Below, piece after piece: positions 1 through 12,085 of a stretch of 64,000 nt of DNA. Under the pieces are notes generated by a model. The model ran no database searches and was not told where the DNA came from. It saw nothing but the letters and a program-made list of their open reading frames with translations. The translations under genes were made by a program, and so were the position numbers. This DNA is from Cloeon dipterum. Lineage: Eukaryota; Arthropoda; Insecta; Ephemeroptera; Baetidae. The stretch lies in assembly GCF_949628265.1 (NCBI RefSeq), contig NC_088789.1, positions 23,491,883-23,555,882 of the forward strand. The letters are read 5' to 3'. Each line of letters begins with the position of its first letter. Position 1 is the stretch's first letter.

Positions 1-1
1 G

Positions 2-115
2 GACAACAAGGCAGCAGGTAAGACGGAGCCGTCAAAGGAAGAGGTGGCTGATTGGATGGATGAACTGGACGACTCAGATTTTTCGCAACTCGAGGCCATG
101 GATACCACAAATTAA
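2..115 (+). CDS. 3' terminal coding fragment of an unrecognised gene
   Basis: An open frame from the window edge ends at a TAA at 113-115. It encodes about 37 residues, rich in Asp and Glu, containing EEVADWMDELDDSDFSQLEA and ending in MDTTN. An acidic C-terminal tail of this kind often ends a nuclear or adaptor protein, but I do not recognise the family. An AATAAA at 327-332 lies about 210 bp downstream, which fits a short 3' UTR on the + strand. The 5' part of the gene is outside the window. Confidence 0.65.
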   Translation, partial: DNKAAGKTEPSKEEVADWMDELDDSDFSQLEAMDTTN

Positions 116-326
116 TTTTACCATACTGTGTATTATATTTTTTTACAAAATTAGAGGCAGATTGGAACCAATGGTAGCAGCTGAAGTGTTGTACATGTTA
201 GGGGCCAAAATTGTTTCGTACTGTTGCAATTGAGATACGACATTCGGCAAATTGCTTGGCTGTCTTGGCTGAGTGCCTTTGTAAGCACCTTGGAATTCAG
301 TTTTCATTGGCCTGAAATTTTTGTTT

Positions 327-332
327 AATAAA
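327..332 (+). terminator. Polyadenylation signal AATAAA of the first gene
   Basis: A canonical AATAAA lies 212 bp after the TAA of the left-edge gene. The minus-strand gene that ends at 526 converges on it. Confidence 0.45.
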
Positions 333-525
333 TACGTGTTTCTAATATTTTATATCACCAATTTCAATAATGATCACCTTGAAATGCTTTCTTTTGACGG
401 AACAATTCGAAAGCTATCTTCATACTCGTACACTTTTTCTTCCAGCATGGACTCTTTTCTGGCATACAAGGGGCAAAACCACGTTTCTTGCCTTGCATAT
501 CCCCATGACTAGATAAGGGTCATTT

Positions 526-1050
526 TTAATAATTTGTAATATTTTGATCATTATTTTGGTATACCTCTGGCTTTATACCCAGATCGTGTGAGAACGTGAG
601 GCTGTCTTTTTCTCCAACCGCTGTCTGCGAGAAGCTGCGTTTTGTCTCGCTCAACCAAGCGTCTTTCCAACTGGGGAAAATCGAGGATGCCTCGCTTCTC
701 ACCTTTTTGGCATACCCTGCTCCCTATTTAGTATTCGGCTCAAGTAATTAGAAGTTTTTTCATAAAATTTTAAATACTGAAAAGTGTGCCGATGTGTGCG
801 GCTGGAGTAAATTGGGCGACATGTATTTGTTGTCCGGCGGGTATTGCTCGATGTTCCATACATCTGGCTTTCGCGATCTATACTCGGCCTTGTACTCGCT
901 GGGACCAAGAACCGCTCCTCCAACCCACCAACGCTCAATCTAATTAGAAAATTAAAATTACGAGATTTCAAAATAAAAATAAAAATTGTCTGGTACTTGA
1001 GGCAGTGGTGGAATGTTGACGGAGCTGTAAGTAATGTGCTGATGACCCAT
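526..1050 (-). CDS. Small protein of unknown function (137 aa, 3 coding exons)
   Basis: Exons on the minus strand are 1050-997, 939-778 and 723-526 (TAA at 528-526). All junctions are GT-AG, both introns are phase 0, and they are 57 and 54 nt long. The product starts MGHQHITYSS and contains ERWWVGGAVLGP and a Tyr/Pro-rich stretch NIEQYPPDNKYMSPNLLQP. The C-terminal half has SWKDAWLSETKRSF. There is no signal peptide or membrane segment. I do not recognise the family; the short, Tyr/Pro/Trp-rich composition is reminiscent of small axonemal microtubule-associated proteins, but that is only an impression. It is divergent from the coiled-coil gene, with 135 bp between the two ATGs. An alternative reading frame is also open across exon 2, but it gives a low-complexity Arg/Thr peptide and was rejected. 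Confidence 0.6.
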
Positions 1051-1185
1051 ATCGTGATTTGATTAATTGGATAATGGTTGATGGCACCTGCCAGATCTCT
1101 CACAGTCCCGGAATGAGGTCGTTGTCATGGGAATCGCTGTCTAATTGATCAATATACGGAGTGACGAGGAACAGAGTTAATAATA
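1051..1185. promoter_or_regulatory. Compact divergent intergenic region (putative bidirectional promoter)
   Basis: Only 135 bp separate the inferred ATGs of the minus-strand 137-aa gene and the plus-strand coiled-coil gene, so both 5' UTRs and promoters must lie here or overlap the flanking coding sequence. No clear TATA box is visible. The regulatory role is inferred from geometry alone. Confidence 0.4.
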
Positions 1186-3425
1186 ATGCACTCAGCTAAA
1201 GGTTTGTTTTATTGTCTTCTCCACCCCATGTAATATGATTTTCATTGTATAGAGAATATTGTCGGTCTTGATGACAAGAGACGTCATTTGCACCTGTTAA
1301 CACTGCAATTACGCTTGCTTGAACTCGAATTGAGCAAAATTAACGCTTGCGGGGGTTCCTCGTCCATTCCTTCGTACCCCTCAACTTCACGTGCCCAGAA
1401 GTAAATGATCTATTTTTCTCAATAGTTTAAAATTTTAATTTATTTATACAGTGCTAGCAATGTTGGTTCTATCGTCTCCATTCAGTCGGGAAATGAAGCT
1501 TCCAGATCTGGGTCTCCACTGCAAAGTGTCTCACCGGCGCCGAAATTATTGAAAAGCTCCAAAAGTGTTGAAAGCAACTATTCTGGAGACTTTGACCGGC
1601 ATCCTAAGTTAGAACTTATTTATCTCTTTTAATTTTTAAAAATTTAAATTATTTGTAAATTCCAGTTTCCTTGGGAAATCGTTCCTCCTTTCTCTGGCAG
1701 ATGCGGCAACTCAAGAAATTAGCCGAGACTTGGAGGCCTTGGAGCTGGAGACCAGGAATATCAACACTTTGCTCCAAGGAAAGATAGAAGCTTTGAAAAC
1801 AGAAACTGCTAATTTGAAAACAATTAAGGAAACTGCCAAGAAGCTGGACGACCAATTGAGTTTCAAGAGTGATCAGCAGTTTTTCAGGTAAATTTCTTGA
1901 CATTTTTAATTATTCATATAAATTAATTTAAAAAAAAATAGATGGCTGTCAAAGTTTTGGCTTGGAGGGACGGAAAGAGATCTGCGCTATTTGAAATTGA
2001 AAATAAAATCGGACGAGAGACACCAACAGCTGAAATTACAATTCAAGAAAAGCGACGCTGACGTTGATCTTCTGGCGACAAGCAACGCTAAAATGGAGCA
2101 GCAGCTTTTGAACAATGTAGCGTCAGTGCAGAAACTCTATGAGGAAAATACCAATTTACAGATGAGGAATAAACTCTTGAGCGAATCTGCGGACAGAGTT
2201 TTCCAAGAGGTGGACCGTTTGCAAAGGAGCATTTCCACCAACAGGAAGAAAACCCACGAGAGGGGAGCCATGAAATTCTCCCTGGAGCTGAGAAATCAGA
2301 GTTTGGTGAAGCACTTAATGAACATTAATGATGCAACAGAGTTCAATGCCAAAAGGTTTGGCCTCAAATCAATTCCAGATATCGAGGTTAGATATGCTAT
2401 TGGCAATTTGGGTGATTCCAAGAGAGAGATTTGGTTTTGTCCGCAATTTTTCAACTTTTTGCTGAGCATCATTTTAATTTTTTAGTATGTTGTTAGAATG
2501 CTATAAAGATGTTAAAATAGCCAAGTGTGATGGAAAAATGAGTAGCCGTTTATTTAGTATGATTTCCACGATTTCAAATTTGAGTTATTTTAAAATAAAC
2601 TATTAATTTTCAGTATTTTGAAATTTCGTTATTTTTTTCTGAGTATGGGATGAAATTTTGGCCCTTAAATTTATCGTATTAAACCTAGAAATTTTCCGGA
2701 TGGTGAAACTTTTAGTTTTTGAAATACATAGAAGTGTCAAAGGTTGAGAAACGGGTGTTTTTTAGTTCGGATGAGTAGTTGCATAGTTAAAATTGTACAA
2801 TAAATTGATATTTACACTCAGAACGTGCTTTGCGTCACCCTTGATGTCAGAAAATACCATCAAAACAAGTAAGATAAAGTAAGTAAATTCACATGTGTGT
2901 TTACTGTTAACCGACGCCGATACGGTTTCTGTATCGATTTGATCTGCAATATCTGAACGGCCAAGTCAATATCTTTCAGATTATGTTCATAATTACCTAA
3001 TTTGACCCTCTGCGTGCCGTCAAAGTGCTCGTCAGGAACGAGATTTTTGGCATATTAGTGCGTCTAGAGGGCTTCCATAGGATCAACTAGCAGACAATAT
3101 CAAATTTCTCGTGGAAGCACCCTATTTTTTGAAAAAAATTTCATTGCGTGATTTTATAATTAAAATATTATAGTTCGTGTCCCTCTGGATGAAGTCGCTC
3201 AACCTGGAAAGAACCCTGCGACAGGAACTGCAAACCAGCCAGCGGCGCAAAGCCATGCTTGCTTTTCAAGTGCGGCGAGCCAAAGCCAAGCACGTTAAAT
3301 CTCGGCAAGCACAGATGCTGGGGCCGAGGTGTTCGCCAGTCGACACTCTCTGTTTGAGCACCAAAAGTGAACAATGCACATCAACCTCGAACGTGTCAAC
3401 GCACAGCAGCACGCCTGCCGTGTGA
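1186..3425 (+). CDS. Coiled-coil protein of unknown function (412 aa, 6 exons)
   Basis: Exons are 1186-1201, 1253-1400, 1452-1607, 1666-1887, 1942-2386 and 3174-3425. Every junction is GT-AG and the phases agree throughout, giving 413 codons to a TGA. The first exon has only 16 coding nt. The protein has a short N-terminal helix (LHLLTLQLRLLELELSKI), a Ser-rich linker, then about 230 residues of heptad-type Leu/Glu/Lys sequence from exon 4 to exon 5 (for example SRDLEALELETRNINTLLQ). A basic segment (RRKAMLAFQVRRAKAKHVK) is followed by a Ser/Thr/Cys-rich tail. No catalytic motif is visible. An AATAAA overlaps the region just after the stop (about 3425). Coiled-coil centrosomal or ciliary proteins look like this, but the family is not identified. 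Confidence 0.7.
2938..3030. repeat. Dispersed repeat copy, related to 36533-36630
   Basis: This intronic stretch shares ordered blocks with 36533-36630: TTTGATCTGCAA, then AAGTCAA, then C-T-[TC]-TCAGA, then TTTGACCCTC-G-GTGCC. The spacing is similar with small indels. This fits two diverged copies of a short interspersed element; no terminal repeats were recognised. Confidence 0.4.
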
Positions 3426-3547
3426 AATAAAACTATAACAAACACAGGTAAAATATTTTTGTTTCTCATATATGTTATTATTTAAAAATTAAAAATGAAC
3501 AGTTTTGTGTTATAATAATTAAGCAGTCTATATAAAGAAGTAACAAA

Positions 3548-5272
3548 TTACGGAAGACAGATGAGTATTTTTCCGTCATCGATCTCTTCCTGAATCCTGT
3601 CGCTCTGCATGGCCTTGTCCGCTAGCGAGGACAAAACGGCGCAGACGAAGTTTCCGAAAATGCCCAGGAGCGCCATGTAGAATGACCAGCCTAATTCAGA
3701 GCAGGCGTTTATTCATAATAAAAAGGATCAAGTTTCGTGCGACTTGCCTAGACTGCAGTCATCAATATAAAACACTGATGAGTTTGGGCCACACAACCTC
3801 TGAACTCGCTCCGACCCGAAACCGAATGGGATAATCATGAAGCCCACGATGTACAGCAAGCCTGAAATTTGATATTTAGAGCGACTCTGTTTTTATTGAT
3901 TTTGATTGATTGGTCTATTAATCAATCATTGTTAGGGCTGTACGGTATTTGCATTTGTTTTGAACTAAAGCTTAGCGAAAAAAGTATAGAAGATTTTTTC
4001 TCAAAATAAATAATTATCTTATGAGAAATTCCCTGGAAAAAAATTACACAATAAATTTAATGAAAAACAGTTGTTAACAACGAGTTAATTGCCCTTCAAG
4101 TCGTTCTGAACGCTTGCACATGTCATGTACTGACAGAATTAAAATAGATCATTAAAATACCGTACCAGCCGCAGCCTGTGCCGCTCCTGCAACGCTGAAG
4201 AGCGATTTTTTCCCGCACACGGCCTGCACGCAGCACCCGAGGAGAGCAGCCATGGTGGTTACAATTCCAGTGAGCACTCCCAGGGTGAGGAAAACCAGCG
4301 CAATTTGCCAGGCGACGGGAAACCCGGAGCCTCCCTCGGCGTCATGCATCCCGACAAACGGTGCACAGTGCTCCCGACCTTTGATCAGGGTGCACCGCGT
4401 GAAGATCCCCAGCGATTTGCTGTATATTTTCCACTGCTGCTCAACTGAAAAAGGAAATTTATTTTCAATGCTTTTTAACGATGTTTTTACAACAAAGATT
4501 ATAAATTGGACAAACTATTACCATAAATTAGGAATTTCTTTCAATATTAAATTCCCAAAATCATTTTAATTAATATTCGAGTTATTTTTAAAAGCTTTTG
4601 AAGACTTTCCCTCGGTAATATTTTTTAATAAGTTCGAGCTATTTGGTATTTTGCAAAATACACTTAAAAATGCTCAGCAAAATTAATTTAAAGTATCCAT
4701 GTGACGGGATTTGGAGTTAAGGAGTGAAACATTTTTTTCGTGTTTATCGAAGTGTAATTTAACCCTTCAAAATGTCATCAGAAATTTCAATCCATTCAAC
4801 AAAATATTGATTTTTTTAATTAGAAAGCTTTTCAGCAATTCCAGAGGTGATTAATCAAATGGTGCATTAACAGATGATTTAAAACAATAAACCTGGAGTG
4901 CCACTCGCATCATGCATCTTTTTTTCATAGAAATTTACAACTTCAAATTTGATTATTTTAATTTTTTTCGTTTTTTCTCCTCTATTTTTCTGGTGCATGC
5001 CAAAAATTGAGCATGAATCATGGAATTCCATGCCAACTGACCATTTTTATAAATATATTTTTATTTTTAATTAAAACTAGAAAAATTTCCTTTCTACCTA
5101 TAAATTTTGTGGGATCCGTTTCTGACTTTGTCGTGACATTGAAATGGTACGTGTGCTCCGGGCCGACGAGCCACTTTGCGGTCAAAATTGCCGAGAGGAC
5201 GGCCAGGGTAGACGCCAGGGTCAGGAGAGTCCATAGAAGGCTGCGCGTAGTGATGATCACGAAGCACTGCAT
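3548..5272 (-). CDS. LHFPL2: LHFPL2-like tetraspan membrane protein (236 aa, 4 coding exons)
   Basis: Exons on the minus strand are 5272-5098, 4444-4166, 3861-3748 and 3690-3548 (TAA). The product is 236 aa with four membrane spans: SLLWTLLTLASTLAVLSAIL near residues 11-30, WQIALVFLTLGVLTGIVTTM, LLYIVGFMIIPFGFG and FYMALLGIFGNFVCAVLSSL. Family hallmarks are the start MQCFVIITTRSLLW, the loop motif GIFTRC, the DDCSLGW junction before TM4 and the end QEEIDDGKILICLP, which matches LHFPL2 rather than LHFPL3-5. The third intron uses a GC-AG pair (CTAG|GCAAGT). The ATG lies 10 nt after a 3' splice site, so non-coding 5' exons must lie upstream (higher coordinates). The molecular role of LHFPL2-type proteins is poorly known. 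The gene is tail-to-tail with the coiled-coil gene, 122 bp between stops. Confidence 0.88.
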
Positions 5273-5283
5273 CTGGACACTGC

Positions 5284-8200
5284 AAAAATAGATCTCAGCA
5301 TAATTTTGGGCGTGTTTCTTTTATTGAATGCCGATTAAGTGTGATCGTGATGCGCATTTGCGATGAGCATCGAGTTTATCATGCGAGACGAGATGAAAAT
5401 GTGACTTCCGGCAAATCAACGTCACTCGCCAAAATAGTCAAAGTTCTGCAGACAGTCATTTTGAATTCAAAACGCGTCCCCGCTAGCGATTTTCTTGCTA
5501 AATTGTTTTACAGAATTTAATTAGCTCTTTCTTGTTCAGATTGCATTGTTTTAATGTTAATGCGGCGATTAAGGAAAAGCGTGTATGACAAATAATAATA
5601 ATAAATCAGAAGTTGCGATCGCTCTTGCTTTGGCAGTTCTTTAATTCGCTCTTTGCACGAAATTTTTAGCATAAAAAACTCACCGTTTGTCAAAATATTT
5701 GAAGCAGAATGAAAACAGTTTGGGTATAGTAAAAATTGGCAAAAATAGCAAAAAATACATACCTTTAGGAAGATAAATGAAGTAAATAATGTGAGAAATG
5801 AAGATTTTTACGTGCTTTTGTGATTCATGTGCTACAAATCGTTGTACTAAAGCCGTCCAAATCGATAACTTATCTCAAAAACTAAATTATTGCTCCGGAA
5901 ACGGGCAAAAAATTAGCCAATTTATTTTCCTAAAATCTTTCACGTATATCTAAACCGTGATAAGCGTCAAGCGTGACTTCTGAACGCGCAACTGTCAGCC
6001 AAATGGTTCCATTCCAATTTATAACTGACCATAGCAGGGGTGGCAAAAAATTAAGCCAATACTTCAGATGATTTTTTAACAGATGGTTTTATAAAAAAAA
6101 CTGGATAGCCAATGAATGCACCAATCTTAAGAAGTGACAAAAATATTACCGAATCTCTGCTAATTTTTCAAAAATCGTGTGGATAAATTTAAAAGAAAGT
6201 TTTAGATTAGGAAGAGACGAGCCGACTTGGCTGCAGGTTTGCGTCTCTTCTCTTTTACGACGTTCTTTTTTCGGAGTGTGAAAAGTTTATTTTCCCGCAT
6301 TCAAAGAGCCATCAGTAAAATAGCCGGCAGCGAAGGCAAGCAAGAATCTATACACAGCGTTCAGAGCGCGCCGAACGCGTCGCCTTCTGCATCCAGGCGG
6401 CCGCATCGTGGATGTTTTGCAATAAAGATCGAATTATGCAGGTCATCAATAAGAGCAATTTGGCTTGACGTGGGAGCAGGATTTCGTCCGTCTTTCTTTC
6501 TTCTCTCATCACACAACGGGCAGACTTTATTTTCGGTGTTTGATTGCAATCTGGCTTTTTTTAGCGTGACCTCATCCTCCAGATTATTGTGCACGCAGCC
6601 AGCGGAGCGGATTCTCTTTTGCTCTCTGCATTGGACCAAATTTGTTCCTAGTATACTGACTCACATATAAACCGCCCCCATCGAGTGCATGCGCGTGCTT
6701 CTTGTCTTTTTACACAGGAAACTCGAGTGAAAATAATACATAATTTACGCCGCGCCTCAAAATTGAGCGGCGCTGCGTCAAAGACCGTCTAGAATTTTTG
6801 CAAGCTCATAAAACTTTAAATTTTTACCCTTCCTCCTTTTCATCTGCGTCAAATTATGGATTTTAATGATAAAAATTAAAAATCCCTTCGGCACATAGCA
6901 GGAAAATTTATTAAAGAATTTGAAACGAGAGAAATCAACAGTAATTTGACCGTTCAGGAAAGATTTACTCTCATGCACTTGCCCTGATTTTTAACTCCCT
7001 TCTAATGCGCAGGGTAGAAATATTTTGCAACTGTGGCCTTATTTATCAGTGGCTTTGAGTTGACTGTTTGCACAATTAAGCACCACAAAGCACAATTTTA
7101 TTTTAAAAGGGTAAACACTGCAAGAAAATTAAACTGTTCCCTTTTTTTCTATGATGCATTTAATTTTATTAATCGTAAATTTCTATTCACCTCATCGTTG
7201 AAATTTATCCAACCTTAATATGGCTATTTTAATTGTAGTTCTCTTGGGTTTACCGCCAAAACGAACTAGGGGATGACATTTATTTAGATTTTAGCGGATT
7301 TAGATGGTTTTTAGCAGTTAAGTTTGAATATAGGTTATATAGTTCCATAATTCGTGCTCATTTGATGGTCCTGCTCAGAAAAAATAGTCATAAGCCACAT
7401 AAATTTGGCAGCGCACTAATCCCGATTATGGATGACACGTCAAAATGTGCTTTCAGCCTTTTTCACTTCGCTAGTTCCGACATCATATTTATCCCCTCGA
7501 GTTTTTCTATTGGTTTTTCTTATTCAGAATGTCTGCATCTCTTCGAAATAGGGTCAGAGTATTTACAAAAGCTCCAACTGTATCAGGGGAGCAATATTTC
7601 ATCGCCCCTAATAACACAGAGACTCCTTCTGCGTGTCTTTCTGTTTTCTGTTACTTGCGGGTATCTGTCTGGAGCTATTGAGTTAATGACTATGATTTAT
7701 CGATATTACATCAAATTATCCTGCCTCACTCAATTTAACAAAAGACCGGCCCGCATCTCTTTTTAATAACCAAACGCAGACTTTGTATATGAATATTTAA
7801 TGGAAAACAGATTCCCCTAATTACCCTGGTGAGTCAATTAGGGCTGCCTAAAAATAGTCGTCTATTGTGGCAATCTGACGGTTTGTGTTTCTCTTTCAAG
7901 TGATGCATTTGACTTTGGTACCATATTCCAGAGAGCTATCTCTTAAATTGTTTCAGCCCTCTCACAGCAGCTCTCTCCTTCTCTCCCCCTTTAACTCTCG
8001 CTCTCATAAATCGTCGGGGCTGCGAAAGTCACCCTACATAGACCAAAATAAACTCTCTTTCGTACAGGGAAAACGTCGATGGTATTACAACATGGAAATC
8101 AGAAAATGATTTTACTTTTTTAATATTCCTAATGGATAATGGGAAACCGCGCCCACGATAATGCCACGGATTCGGAGGTGTATTCTCACGAGATTAAAAT

Positions 8201-9689
8201 CTGAATAGACTGCATTAAAGCACGCGAGTGTGTGTGTGTGAGCGAGAGGATGTGGTTGGGACTGTTGGCTTTTTCTCGCTGCGCTTATTCACTAATTGAT
8301 GACATCATATATAATATAAACCGAAAGCGACATAATATCATCCCGCGCCGCGTAACAATGAGCGATTATTTCAATTCGGCGGACGCCTCCCCGACTCCCG
8401 ACTTAATTGGTAGTTTCAGTGCGTGAGTGAAGCACACACCACTTTAAAACTACACTTCAGAAGCGAGAACATGGTCGTAAAACAAGCCGCATCAAAAACA
8501 CATTCTTTATATATGCACTCAAATCACGGCAGAGAATTTTCACGGACGTGTTTATTCATAATTTGATGCATTGCAGTGCGTTATTTTTTTTCCTCCCGTC
8601 TAGACGCATCGCAAACACAATGCCGATGAAATTTTAGGGCAGCAGTGGCGTGAAAGAATTTTGTTTATGTTTGGATGCATGGTTCAGAGAGATAATATTA
8701 TCCTGACAGATCTGACGGTACGGGCTTTTGAGTTAGTCACCGTGAAGATGTGCCTGATTTGGCCTCCTAAAGGTGTGAAGAAAAGGTTTCGGATGTTGTA
8801 AAAAATATATATATTGTTTTAATTCAAGGCAACGAAAATTAAACCGAATCTAGTTTGAGTAGGGCTGAGAATTTTTATGGAAATAGCGGGATTTTGCTCA
8901 ATATTCTATGAGATTTCATTGCAAAATGGATTAAGTTTACAGAGTTTGCAATTATTTTGCATGATTTTATCTTTTCTCTCCTGCTCCCAAACCATAAGAA
9001 AATTAAAATAGACATAGTTAAACATCGAAACAAAAATTAACTTGAAGACCAAAATATTAAAAATATATAACGTCAGGATCCAATCGCTTACATAAGCACA
9101 CTTTTTATTTATCGAAAAGAGACTCAATAGAAAAATCTTATCTTCACCGTCAATTAACTAATATCGTTTTCGTGTTTTTCAGGAATCAAAAGTAATTTGG
9201 TTGGTTTTATTTTATGTGTTTTTGGTTTATGGTGGTTTCATCGGGGTTAGGACTCCAATGACAATTTTAAGTTTGGAATAATAGTCTTAAATTTACTTGA
9301 CCTGCGCTCATTTGGTGTTAACATGTAGATCAGAAGCACGTTCCAGAACAAATACCAAGTTATAATGCTGACTGCTTGTGCGATCTGTTCAACAGTTCAT
9401 TCTGATATTAATTTTTCTACATCTTTTATTAATCTTAATAAATTATCGCCATTCTCGAGTCTCAAGCGCAACTTCCTGCCTGATATATAGACTGAAATTT
9501 CAAGATAATATTGAATGTTTTTACTTGGAGCAGTAGGCAGAGAGGGCTATTTAGAAATCACTCTCCCAAACAAAACAACAAATACTTATTGTTAGCTAAT
9601 TTAGTGTTAAAAACTATCCAAATTAACCGAGAAAAATCTTTCAAAATAAAAAAATACTCACATATTCCGAAAATTTGTTGCAGGAGGAA
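5284..9689. other. Gene-poor AT-rich stretch upstream of LHFPL2
   Basis: No supportable coding exon was found on either strand. The longer open frames here (for example 6227-6670 and 7362-7766) begin at non-ATG codons, lack family features and show no splice context. LHFPL2 needs 5' UTR exons upstream of 5283, so this may be its first intron. A (GT)n run sits at about 8228-8240. Confidence 0.4.
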
Positions 9690-10080
9690 AGCCAAAAAGT
9701 AGATAATCGGGCTTCAAGTGTCGTCACAACATGCTTGCCCGCGAACCCCGGCTGGAGAGATGCTCTCGCGGTGAGGTCGCGTGCTCAACTGACGTCTGCG
9801 CCGCGAGGGATAAAATTTATGTACTTTGTGTGGCCGTCTGGAGGCACAAGAGCGAGAAGGCGAAGCCGACTTCCGCTGCCTCTTGGTGAGTCCCGGCGAC
9901 TTTTATATGTATTATTTCGAGTGCCGCCGCCGCGCGTCGATTGATGGGAGAGAGTGATTCAGCAGCGCTCGCCTGCTGTTATCGTGCGTGCGATTGTTTT
10001 GAGAGCACCTGACATAAGAGCTTGTACGCAGGGTGTCGAGGGGTACGTGCGTCTAAATTTATTATCACGGGCTCGAGAGT
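9690..10080. promoter_or_regulatory. GC-rich island, possible promoter or 5' exon
   Basis: About 390 bp with many CpG dinucleotides stands out from AT-rich flanks. On the + strand a strong donor (TCTTG|GTGAGT at 9886) follows an open stretch. The position suits a distal first exon and promoter of LHFPL2 on the minus strand or an unannotated + strand transcript. Only composition and one donor support this. Confidence 0.25.
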
Positions 10081-10715
10081 GGAATCAGGGTTTGGACCAT
10101 TATTGTCCATCTGGTTTTTACCAAGGCTGTTTCAAAAGAACTATAAACAAATAAATAATAAACAAACAAGAAATTTCAAGCTTTTCCCTGGCGATAGATA
10201 TTTTAGGAAATTTATCTTAAATTCGATTACAAAATACAGAAAAAGTCAGAAAGGAACACATTTAGAGTGTTTTTATTTTTCTTTATTTATTGAAAACAAG
10301 AAAACCCGGTATTGTATTTAAATTCCTTCCTTTTTTTACTGATTTTCTGAAAAGGATAATACCAAAAACTACAGACTGGAGTGCTGTTTTTCCTTGGGTT
10401 TCTTTCAATATATTTCTTAACTTATTGGCTCAATATTGGAGGATAATTTTTTTTCGTTAGGAAATTAATGGCTGGAAGAAATATTTCAAAATTTTGACTC
10501 TAATTAATTGTCAGCTCAGTGTTTATAATTTAATTTAAATTCATTCTATCCTTTCAATTTAATCTTTGTTTTCGAAACACACAATTTTAAACTTGAAAAT
10601 AAATTTTTAAGTATTCAGAGCCCTGAAATTGTTTGAAAAGTCGGTAAAAATCGTCAAAATCTTAGCTGAATAAATGCATGTACTAAAAAATTTCTGTCTG
10701 ATGCAGGAGATGATG

Positions 10716-10865
10716 CAATTCGTCCTGATCCCGGTAAAATTGCGCAACGTTCAACAAACACCCAAAATTTCATTGTCAAATGGATTGTTGCCCTTTTCTT
10801 GCAACAAAGAAATTCCCGTTTGGTTGTTGAAAGTTGCGCAATTTTGCCGCTACCAGGATGAATTG
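10716..10865. repeat. Long imperfect inverted repeat (hairpin)
   Basis: The left arm starts at 10716 (CAATTCGTCCTGATCCCGG) and the right arm ends at 10865 (reverse complement CAATTCATCCTGGTAGCGG). The match continues through AAAATTGCGCAAC-TTCAACAA and then weakens. Arms are about 60 nt, roughly three-quarters to four-fifths matched, around a short AT-rich loop. Candidates are a foldback MITE remnant or a long hairpin RNA precursor. Confidence 0.6.
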
Positions 10866-11755
10866 AAAAAAAATAAACAGTTGAAAATGTGAGAACCACA
10901 AATATTCATCATAAAACACCATTATTTCTCAACTAATTTGATTTAAATTTAAAAAGCTGTAACAACTTTGAAAAATTCTGAGACAAGTCTTTTTGTAATT
11001 TTGGTGTTTATTTTACGTTTTTGGTCTCATGATAGACACTGGATGTTTGATTTAAATTGGAAGGTTTTTGTTCCCCCAGGTTATTGATTTGAGGCATATT
11101 TTATTAATATTACCTTTTTAATAGTTTTAAGTCTCAGAAACGATTGTCAAATAGGGAAATTCCGATTGAGTAACAAGATTTGTAATTTTGTAGCAACTTT
11201 TTCGTCATATTTTATTGCATTCTGAGAGCACCTGACCGAAAACTACTCTTACAGATCGTAAATTGAAACATTTACCAAGTGCAATATGTGATATTTTGTA
11301 GGAAAACTTGGTAATAATTAATAACATCGTAACTATATGAGAGATAAGTTGCAGGGATCAACAATACTCTAAGGAGATAAAGATGTGTTTTGGCTCATCA
11401 CAAAAAGTGAGAAATTGTCGAAGCACTGGATACAATAGCGAAAATCCGATTTTACAGCGGGTTTAAAATTTGGCATAGCATTTTCCCTCCAGTCTTATTC
11501 TACATTTTAGTGCCTGAAAACAGTATGTGTATATGATACGAAATACAGTAAAGTGGTGCTCAATTACAGAATTTACTCGTCGCTGAGAGAGCTATTAAAT
11601 TACAAAATTTGGCACGTCCTGCTTTTGTGAGTTAATCTCTACACGTAAACGGCGTTTCGCAATATTAGTCTGAAAATCTGTCCCGGCCGCTACGACACAA
11701 TAACATATGTTCGTCTCGTTTCTTGAGTAACAATAAATATATTTATTTAATTTTA

Positions 11756-11770
11756 TGTGTGTGTGTGTGT
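11756..11770. repeat. (TG)n microsatellite
   Basis: A run of TG dinucleotides lies in gene-free sequence beyond the RIC-3 3' end. Confidence 0.8.
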
Positions 11771-12085
11771 ATAGTAAACAAGTACGCTGTTTGAGAGAAT
11801 ATTTGGCATCAATCAAATAACACAGTCATTCGTCACGGTTCTGCACAGGAGGCGATAATCGCGCGCATTCAAACGGTCTGTCAGCCACTTTATATTTGTA
11901 TTTTTGTTTTCACCCCCGGATTTCAATGGTTGGCCCTCGTTGAGCTGGCTTGGCCCAAGTACGGCACGCAGCACTGGTCAACCAGCAGCCTAGTTGCTCT
12001 GTGCAGCAGCCGACCGGTTGTTTTTGGCCCTTCGTCGGCGTTTGGCACGGCTTCGACCGCCCCGAGTCGGGGCGGAAAGCGAAGA

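Noticed and set aside
699-1103. 134-codon minus-strand open frame through the small-gene region
   Set aside because: It uses a different frame from the spliced model and yields an Arg/Thr-rich peptide. The spliced model has consistent GT-AG phases and a better amino-acid pattern.
7362-7766. 134-codon + frame in gene-poor DNA
   Set aside because: It starts at a non-ATG codon, has low coding character and no splice sites or motif.
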